Assembly: GCA_003194525.1 (NCBI GenBank)
Contig: NBIV01000109.1
Coordinates: forward strand, 177,826-241,825
Direction of reading: 5' to 3'
Length of the DNA stretch: 64,000 bases
From: Gracilariopsis chorda
Taxonomy: Eukaryota > Rhodophyta > Florideophyceae > Gracilariales > Gracilariaceae
The translations under genes and the position numbers were made by a program. The number at the start of each line of letters is the position of its first letter. Positions within the stretch are counted from its first letter, which is position 1. The notes under the pieces were generated by a model that saw nothing but the letters and a program-made list of their open reading frames with translations, was not told where the DNA came from and ran no database searches. This document shows, piece after piece, positions 54,041 to 61,830 of this stretch.

Positions 54041-55129
54041 AGATGTCCATGGTTGCCATTACCATAACGTGCATGTTGGACTATTCGTACTCCGATGTTT
54101 TGTGCACTCTGACGAATTCAAGCCCAACTCTTCTTGAGTAACTGTAATGTCTGTACTGAACATTGAATGCTTCACTTTTTATTTACCAACTTTTGCAAAT
54201 ATTGCGAACAATGCTTTGGCGATGTAACCCTTTCCATACATCTCTGCACTCATTACCACGCGCAGCCAAACCCCTTCCAGAGAATTCACCATCACCAGGC
54301 TGTGGGGGTGTCGATCAGGAGATCTCGTACACCCCATGGCGGGCCTGGAGCGACAATGAGTTCAATCTTCTGTCCTTCGGTTTCGTGGTGATGATCACCA
54401 TCAGACAGTGCTGTACATTAGGTTGCAGACGGGAGGAATGATATGAAAGTAGACAGGCTTTGTGTCGAAATTGAAAATCTCAGAACACCTGTAAGGCGAC
54501 ATGACATTCATCAGCAATATGGGCATTTGGGGTTTTCACGAATTTACGTTCCAGCTCGCTGAGTCTTGTTATCTCTCGGCTGGTAGATAGGATTGCAGCC
54601 TTGTTGACGGACTTGGGATATCTTATGAATCGCTTCTATTGGCATAGAATACGCGGAATCAACAGCTGGTAAAGCACACAATGTGTAGAATGTCATTCTA
54701 CAAGTTACGCTGTGCCCAATCGGTTTGGTTTATAATTTTGATATGAAAGGCGCCAAAAGCTGGCAACGAAGATGCACTGTCCCCGTAGCTTACGCATGTG
54801 AAATTGGGATTCGCAACACACCCTATTACCATTTGTTGTCACGTTGGTCATCTTCGTTTATTTCAATGGCATTCTACACTGCATTGAAAGACAGAAACCA
54901 TTCTCATTTAATCGCACTGTCGTGTGATTCTCGATGCGCCCCTTCTCGGAAATCTAGCAAGCACCAGCGTACTAGAGATGTTTCGTGAAAGGGCACTCTC
55001 TTCGCTTGGTACTTAAAGAGCACTCAGTGTAGCCGAGGTCAATGCAGTGTATACCAAATCATCAACAGTCACAGAAATCTGCTCTTAACTCTACGTTTCT
55101 GCAATCAACTAAACTCTGAGAATCTTTCG
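54041..55129. other. Intergenic, no supported gene
   Basis: Short open frames only (up to 92 codons), none with recognisable features. The last part should hold the promoter and leader of the small secreted-protein candidate at 55130. Confidence 0.45.
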
Positions 55130-55762
55130 ATGTATTCACATATTTCTCATCATCTCGGCGCAGTGTGTGCGCTTCTCGCTTTCTTTGCCCCTCTGATATC
55201 ATCCATACTCTCAACAAGTGTTCCAAACTATCCCACACAAAATTTGGAATTCTCACCATTATCGAGACCTCTCGATTCACCAGATGCCCTCGGTTTACCA
55301 GACCCATTTGGTTCACCAGAACCATTCGATTCACCGGAACTACTCATATCACCGGAACCCTTTATCTCATTGGTAATCACATGCAGAAAAGGTTCATGCA
55401 ATAGCAAACTGGGCGAACTCATTTGCAAAGACGATGACAACAGCACTGTGGAGCCCTCAGAAGGTAGTATTATTCTACTCTTTGCTGAGATTAGTTCAGA
55501 CGAAATCAACATCCAATACCGGGCAGTGATGCGAGATGAACGGACCCTATATTCAATTCCATGGCAGTCCATTGTGAGCAGCGGCACCAACAAAATACAT
55601 TGCGAGTTGGCTCATACTTTCACTTGGCTACGTTCACCTTCCATGCCTTTTATCCCTTTCATCCCATTCGTCCGTTCTCCAGGGTGGTGCTGCCCCTGTA
55701 ACTGGCTTGGGCGGATGACATCCAACCCACCATCGCTACTCTGCTGTGGTTGGTGTTATTAG
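55130..55762 (+). CDS. Small secreted repeat protein candidate
   Basis: ATG 55130, 210 residues. The N-terminus is a good signal peptide (residues about 8-27, LGAVCALLAFFAPLISSILS). A Pro/Ser-rich repeat region follows (about 45-80) built from six-residue units of SPEPFD/SPELLI type, encoded by imperfect 18-bp DNA repeats containing TTCACCAGA. A Cys-containing domain follows (CRKGSCNSKLGELICKD, about 85-101), and the tail has a Pro/Phe run and a closing CCPCNW...LLCCGWCY Cys cluster. No family is recognised. The combination of signal peptide and Cys pairs suggests an extracellular or cell-wall protein. Coding status rests on length and the signal peptide only. Confidence 0.45.
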   Translation: MYSHISHHLGAVCALLAFFAPLISSILSTSVPNYPTQNLEFSPLSRPLDSPDALGLPDPFGSPEPFDSPELLISPEPFISLVITCRKGSCNSKLGELICKDDDNSTVEPSEGSIILLFAEISSDEINIQYRAVMRDERTLYSIPWQSIVSSGTNKIHCELAHTFTWLRSPSMPFIPFIPFVRSPGWCCPCNWLGRMTSNPPSLLCCGWCY

Positions 55763-57600
55763 TCAACGTGTTATCATGTACTAAAGAGCGAGCGTATCGA
55801 ATGGTTTTACTATAAAATCATTGGAGTGCCCCATTCGCAGCGTAACCCTTTACCTTTTGCTTCTGATTGGACCACAAATGTTCTCTATACTAATGGGTTT
55901 ATCTCTATAGATTACACATTTAAACAATAAAATACCTGATTCTGCGCATCGGTCGTATCGTTGGATTGGTGTCTCAAAAGGTTATCGCTTGGCGTACAAA
56001 TGCGATCAGGTGCGGCCAGGCCTGTTCGAGTATGATCCTCCCCATGAGTTTGGCACCACTGAAAGAAGCAATGCGTGTGGTCAGTTGGTAGGAAGCAAAG
56101 AGGCCAGTTGAGATTCAATCAGACGCCTGCCCGTTTCTCAAGTTTTATCCAAAACCATCGGTCCTTATGTATGGTCTCTGGCTTGGCCTAGCATACTACA
56201 ACGACTCTGCACTAAGCTACTTGCATGTCATGCACTCAGTTTGGAAACTACCCAAAGCGGATGCATATACCTCTCTAAAGAGCACCGCTTTGATCTAATA
56301 AATTGTGAGCACCTTATCACGACAATACATCGGATTATTTTGAAGACACATATCACTTTGACCTGTATGTTGGAGCGTTTCGGTTCAAGTGAGTTCTCAC
56401 GTCGTGCTGACCCAGGGCTCACTGCGTAAACAAAACCATTCCAGCCAAAGAAGAAGCACAGGCTTCTTGTATTGATCAGAACGGAGCACTTTGTGCTTCG
56501 CTGTGCCTAGCGAACGTAATCTAGGAGACGAGAGCTTCCTGCCCCAGCAGAGGGAAGAGGCAAGACCCTGGCAGAGATAGTCCGCCAGTGGCCACAAAAA
56601 ATTGTTAGCCTTTCTTGGGCGAGAAAGGTTTTCTCATAAGAAAAAGGCTATCAATATTCCGTAATCAGGCATATTGAACCCACAACGAAGAAGAAGAACA
56701 CGTCAGCGAGATGCAGATCGGAGACACTATCAGTACTTCAACACCCCCAGCCATGTGCCCTGGGCAAGCACATGAGCAACCGCATCTCAGCTGGTAACCA
56801 CCGTATGTAATATAGTGGCACGCGCCTAGCACTATGACCATTCTATGTGATTACAGCACGACCGTACAAGTAGTACAAGTACAGAGGTCCCTGTTGCAGT
56901 GTCGCTCTGTTAGTCCAGTTATCGACAGTGTATCGGTCCTGGTTCTGGTAAAAATGTTCAGTACCACTTTGCATCAGCCCTCACTTCCTTGCACCGTGAG
57001 GACTTCTCGCAGAAGACCGTGAAGCGGGGATCGAGTACTGCCGAGGCCACTCCCCCCAGTTAGCAATACTTTAAGCCTTTTACTTTCGACAGGAGCAACT
57101 GCTCATCAAATTTTTCTTGGTCAGTGAGATCAAGGAGTTATATCGCATGGGTTTGTGATTTCCTTCAGTCGAGGTTCTTCGAATAACATTGTGACAAACC
57201 TGCATTCCTCTGTTACAGTTAAAAACGCGGCATCCTCTCAAAGATTTTGTTGATAAAAGTTGATGACAGGTTACGTTCTAATCACTTAAGATGAATTGTG
57301 GATTACAGGAGAATAATATCTTTCTCTTCTTTATATAGTTACAGAGACTTCAATTGTTCATGTCAAGTTTACAGACCAGTTTGGACATGAAGTTCAATTT
57401 TTTTTCTACTGAAGGCAAAGTCAACAGTCTGCTCAGAGTAAATGCGATACATCCAAGTCATGATCAAGTAACAAGTTATGGGCACAGAACGCTAACCCCT
57501 GCACTTTGTTCATCCCAACCAGCGCTTGTTTCTAAGCAACCTGTCTCTTCGTTGTTTTGTTCTACTTAGTTCACGTCGTTTGCTGTCGTACTCTTTGAAG
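55763..57600. other. Intergenic with a SINE-like 3' end
   Basis: No supported gene. Around 56405-56698 a probable SINE-like copy ends CCGTAATCAGG...CCCACAAC followed by GAAGAAGAAG, matching the 3' end of the insertion in the RTX-like gene. CACGTC at 56398-56403 and 56699-56704 might be its target duplication, but six bases are weak evidence. Confidence 0.4.
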
Positions 57601-58987
57601 ATGAGGGAAGATTGGGATGATGTAGTGCAACGCCCTCAAGGAGGGATTCTAGGTACTTGATCGTTTTCCCGATATTATCGGTTGTGTAGTGTGTATATGA
57701 ACTACGCCCCACAATGGTGGATATGGACACGTGGAACACGTTTTTGGGTCAATTGGCGGTTGGCCACAGTAGTGGATGTTGCCACGAAATGTGGAGTATT
57801 TTAGCTAGTATTATTTATTATTTTCACACCCATTTCTGGGAAGCTAGTACTTAGTGCGACGGCGCACTGCCGTCGCACCAGTAAACCTTCTCCAACAAGG
57901 GACCCAAACCTGGGGAATTGGCTCTAGGTGTTGCCGCTTGCGCGCGTACTCTACTCCTCCTTGGAGGGAAACGCCGTAAACCACGGGACATCTAACCCCC
58001 TTGCACATCTAAAGGGACCCATCACTGGGAGTATAATTGTTCCAATTGCATTGGTGTTTCGCCCTGTATAGGGATATTGTTACTGGCATCGCCGTATCCG
58101 TTCGTCGCTCTCGCGACTCACATCGTCCTCTCTTCCTCCTCTTCGCCCTTCCTTTTTCCCCTTTTTAGGGTAGCACCTCCTGCTATCCGCGGCCCGCGTG
58201 TGCGTATCCGCTCACACACCCCCACTTACGTGGAAACATACCTCTAGTGACGACCACACCCCGCTCATGCGAATACCGATTCTTCGCGTTCAACTCCCTG
58301 CGCGAGTCGCGACAGGTGTCCCTGGTCTTACAAACCGGCTTCGCGGTGACACTTCTGGGAGGGCTCTACCCAACTGGGTTCACCTCGGGAGAGGAAGATC
58401 CCGAACGTCTTTCGGTATTTTTCTCCTTTAGGGCATTGCACCACAGATGAACCTACGTCTGTTGTTGATGTGAATAAGATTCGCGTACCGTTGTTGACTT
58501 CAACAAACTACTTTCTCTGTTCACGCAAGGTCGAATTGGTGTTGCGCAGCAAAAGACTTTGGAGCTTTGTAGATGGTTCCCAAACCCAGCCAGACGATGA
58601 TAGTGACGAAGCTTTGAAGTCTAATCGTCATAACGAAGTCGGGTGATCTACCATATTTCTTTTGGTTCATTACTCATGCGCTGCGCCTGGTATGGACATG
58701 CAAGACCCCTTCGTTGTCTGAAAATCCCTCAAAAAACATCATCAGACCGTATTGCAGGCTCGTAGAGACGGTCTGCTGGATCGCTACCAGGCCACTAACA
58801 TGAAGCCTAGTAAAACTGTGCTTGAGCTTAGGGCTCGTTTATCCACATTAGAATCTCAACTTGGCGGGATTGGGTACATAGCATCTGAGTCAGAGCAGCT
58901 GCGTGCTTTGCTGCAGGGTTTACTTACACGAACGAACAGACACTTGTGTGATTTTAGCCACCCATGTGCTTTCTTACGTGCTTCAAG
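57601..58987 (+). pseudogene. Copia-type gag split by a solo LTR
   Basis: ATG 57601 opens a gag (MREDWDE) that is cut after seven codons by the solo LTR at 57621-58445. Beyond the second copy of the GATGA duplication the same reading frame continues: VDVNKIRVPLL, then a copia gag N-terminal block (STNYFLCSRKVELVLRSK) and WSFVDGS. Stops follow near 58645, and another part (LLDRYQATNM, STLESQLGGIGY) continues to 58987, where the LTR of copy B begins. Two successive insertions therefore landed in one old copia element. Only the gag remains. Confidence 0.75.
57621..58445 (+). repeat. Solo LTR, copy 3 (hairpin-rich family)
   Basis: 825 bp in the inverse plus-strand orientation to the other copies, from TGTAGTGCAACGCCC to GGGCATTGCACCACA. 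The target duplication GATGA is perfect (57616-57620 and 58446-58450). Removing the LTR and one duplication restores the copia gag frame, which confirms the boundaries. Confidence 0.95.
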
Positions 58988-59794
58988 TGTGGTGCAATGC
59001 CCCAAAGGGGAAAAACACCGAAAGACGTCCGGGATCTTCCTCTCACGAGGTGAACCCAGTTGGGTAGAGCCCTCCCAGAGGTGTCACGGCGAAGCCGGTT
59101 TGTAAGACCAGGGACACCTGTCGCGACTCGCGCAGGGAGGTGAAGGCGAAGAATCGGTATCCGCGTGAGCGGGGCGTGATCCTCAGTAGAGGTATGTTTC
59201 CACGTAAGTGGGGGTGTGTGAGCGGATGCGCACACGAGGGCCGCGGATAGCGGGAGGTGCTACCCTAAAAAGGGGAAAGAGGAAGGACGAGTGGGTCGCG
59301 AGAGCGACGAGTAGATACGGCAATGCCGGTGGACAGGACTCCCTATACAGGGCGAAACACCAATATGATTGGAACAATTAGTACTCCCAATGATGGGTCT
59401 CCTTTAGATGTGCAAGGGGGGTGAACTTCCGTACACTACGGTGCTTCCCTCCAAGGAGGAGTTGAGAACACGCGGAGGCGGTAAAGCTCAGAGCCAATTC
59501 CCCAGGTTGGGGTCCCTTGTTGGGGAAGGTTTACTGGTGCGACGGCAGTGCGCCGTCGCACTAAGTACTAGCTTCCCAGAAATGGGTGTGAAAATAATAA
59601 ATAAAATTAACTAAAATACTCCACATTCCGTGGCAACATCCACTACTGTGGCCAACCGCCAATTGACCCAAAACCGTGTACCACGTGTCCATACCCACCA
59701 TTGTGGGGCGTAGTTCATATACACACTACACAACCGATAATATCGGGAAAGCGTTCAAGTACCCAGAATCCCTCCCTGAGGGCGTTGCACTTCA
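58988..59794 (-). repeat. 3' LTR of copy B (LTR copy 4)
   Basis: 807 bp from TGTGGTGCAATGCCC to GGGCGTTGCACTTCA in plus reading, inserted in copia gag. On the inner side it adjoins TATCCCCCCCCTTAAG, the complement of a polypurine tract. On minus the order is therefore tract then LTR, making this the 3' LTR of an element running on minus. It holds about 26 short perfect hairpins. The 5' LTR lies outside the window, so the target duplication cannot be checked. Confidence 0.9.
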
Positions 59795-59797
59795 TAT

Positions 59798-59810
59798 CCC
59801 CCCCCTTAAG
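59798..59810 (-). promoter_or_regulatory. Polypurine tract of copy B
   Basis: On minus it reads CTTAAGGGGGGGG, followed by ATA and then the LTR start TGAAGTGCAACGCCC. This fixes element polarity as minus. Confidence 0.75.
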
Positions 59811-59851
59811 ACGGGAAAACGACCGCGGGCGCGGAGGATTCCCAGACGAAA

Positions 59852-61639
59852 ATGGGTGATAAAAGCGCGTGCTTTGTCTCCGGTTCTCCGGTAAATCCCT
59901 CTGCACCAGAGTCATCAAGCACACAAACGACAACAACAGCCACCCTCCAAAATGGACAAATGAACGACGACAACCATATCAACAGCCACAGCCAACCGCC
60001 GAGACTTCTCGGGCGGTACACCACCGGTTTCCGGTCAGTTCCCCTGCCTCAGGGCGATCGAAATCCGGTACAACCGGGGAATATGGCTGCTGCAGCCGAC
60101 CATCCCTTCGCACTACCCCCTTCGGTGGTGTCCTCCGGAACCACTCCGGTGTCCAACTGGCCAACCTACAACACCCTGGTGGGGCTCAACCCGATGAATC
60201 GGAATCACGCGTCGCGCCTGCGCCTTGCCCCGTGGTTTCACCCGGTCGCTGTCCTCAATGAGGGGTTGGTCACCGCTTATGCGGATGGTTCAGACACCCT
60301 TCCGGGGGATCTGCCCAGAGCAGTCACCACATCGTGGGATTGGCGTCACCGGATTGCGATTCCGCGTCACCACCTCCGAAGAAACTCGGGCGAGACCGTC
60401 GCTGCGGCGCAGACCGCGTTGACGCGGATGGCGTACCAACGGCAGAGCCGGGCTCCATTCGATGTACCGGTCCCACCGGAGTTTGGCTTCGACGTTAGCT
60501 ACTTCCGCACTCGCAGGGAGATTGGGTACGGCGAGAACCTGTTCCGCCTCGAGACCCTCGCTTGGAGGAATTTCCCCGCAGCGCGGCAAGAGGCCCTTTG
60601 CTGGGAGCGACCGATTATTCGGGCGGAGTTCAGGTACCTTCCCCGGCAATACCGGTCCAACTTTCTCCAAAACTTCATCCGCTACGAGCGGCGTTGGCGA
60701 TCCCGATTCGGGTACTTTATCCCGTATCAGAACGTGGAGATAGAGCGGATTGCGCCGCCTCACCGACTAGGTCGGTATGTAGCACTCCCCGAGTGGTGGC
60801 GCTTCCATGAAGCCTGCCGGGGGTGCTACATAGAACTCCCGCCGGTACTTACGTACCTCGGTTCGCTGCTCATGCAGGATCCCCGGTCGGGGTTGTGGTC
60901 CGTAGTGGTTACGGAGTGGGCGGCCCGCAGTGCGGCTTATATCCTCAACGAGGCGTACGACCAGTATCGTCTCTGGTTCCTTCAACCGCGTGTGCGGGCA
61001 GCGATCCGAAACCTGGATCTTCGCATCCCCCTTGGGAGCCAGGCCAACAATGAAGAGGTCCTCCAATTACTTGGGTACATCGACAGCGTTAGCTGGAGTG
61101 AGGTCCCGCTGGAGCAAAGCGGTCGTCTGGATGGCGGCAGCGGTAACACCGGTGGTCCGGGACTCGGTAGAAACACCGCCCTTGCGGGGGATTTTATCTA
61201 CTTCGACCCCTGGGAGTTCCGGGAAATTTCCTCCGAGGAGGCGCGAGAGCTTCGCGATACGCCCCGGCATGTGCCGGAAGACCACCCGGTGGGGTACGTC
61301 GATTCTGACGACTACTACCGCGCATACGGCGGGGATGACCCAATGGTCGATAACGAACCGGAAGAACCCGGGGAGATGGACGTAGAGGAAACCGGCGCTA
61401 GCGCGGAAGCTTTCCCAGAGGGGGTATCTCCGGCCGAGCCGGCTGCTGACCCTTCAACGGCAAGTGCCGGACCTTCTATCCCCAGCGGGGTGACGGCGAA
61501 TGAAAACGAAATCATCGCACGTTTCCTCCGGGGTGCCGGTCTTAGCGCTGCCGAGGTATCGGGGGATGTCACCACCATGGCGGACGCGTTGCCCTACCGC
61601 CTTGCTGGGGGTTACGCCCCGGACGATGGGGGTGAGTGA
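59852..61639 (+). CDS. Convergent antisense gene of the Ty3/gypsy family, unknown function
   Basis: An intact 595-codon ORF from ATG 59852, on the strand opposite to pol. The N-terminus (1-115) is Ser/Thr/Pro/Asn-rich and disordered. A globular, Arg/Trp/Tyr-rich middle (about 115-420) includes WDWRHRIAIPRHHLRR, RREIGYGENLFRLE, LCWERPIIRAEFRYLP, FGYFIPYQNVEIERI, WWRFHEACRGCYIELPP and EWAARSAAYILNEAYDQYRL. An acidic tail (about 470-540, DSDDYYRAYGGDDPMVDNE) ends with a short helical NEIIARFLRGAGLS segment. There is no zinc knuckle, transmembrane helix or enzyme motif. Full-length homology to the decayed copy at 30053-31764 implies it is part of the element. An AATAAA at 61727-61732 follows its stop, and the LTR upstream could drive it in antisense. 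Gag-like, regulatory or envelope roles are all unproven. Confidence 0.82.
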   Translation: MGDKSACFVSGSPVNPSAPESSSTQTTTTATLQNGQMNDDNHINSHSQPPRLLGRYTTGFRSVPLPQGDRNPVQPGNMAAAADHPFALPPSVVSSGTTPVSNWPTYNTLVGLNPMNRNHASRLRLAPWFHPVAVLNEGLVTAYADGSDTLPGDLPRAVTTSWDWRHRIAIPRHHLRRNSGETVAAAQTALTRMAYQRQSRAPFDVPVPPEFGFDVSYFRTRREIGYGENLFRLETLAWRNFPAARQEALCWERPIIRAEFRYLPRQYRSNFLQNFIRYERRWRSRFGYFIPYQNVEIERIAPPHRLGRYVALPEWWRFHEACRGCYIELPPVLTYLGSLLMQDPRSGLWSVVVTEWAARSAAYILNEAYDQYRLWFLQPRVRAAIRNLDLRIPLGSQANNEEVLQLLGYIDSVSWSEVPLEQSGRLDGGSGNTGGPGLGRNTALAGDFIYFDPWEFREISSEEARELRDTPRHVPEDHPVGYVDSDDYYRAYGGDDPMVDNEPEEPGEMDVEETGASAEAFPEGVSPAEPAADPSTASAGPSIPSGVTANENEIIARFLRGAGLSAAEVSGDVTTMADALPYRLAGGYAPDDGGE

Positions 61640-61830
61640 AACCTCTAGTCCAGTTTCCTGGTTCTTCTTTCCCTGGCTATGCCAGTTAGTGTAGTGTAGT
61701 ATTGTGGGGAGCTAGCTGCTCCCTTGAATAAACTTTCCCGTTTAGAACGGTGCTTCTCGGTTGAGTTCCCCGTCTTCGACGGACCTTGTCTTGTTATCCT
61801 TTCCTTTCGCTCTCCGCTCGCGCGGCAACG
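61640..61830. terminator. Convergent 3' ends with poly(A) signal
   Basis: A 191-bp spacer between the stops of the antisense gene (plus) and pol (minus). It contains AATAAA at 61727-61732 on plus, directly after an imperfect hairpin GGGAGCTAGCTGCTCCC. This is likely the 3' processing region of the antisense gene. Confidence 0.5.
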
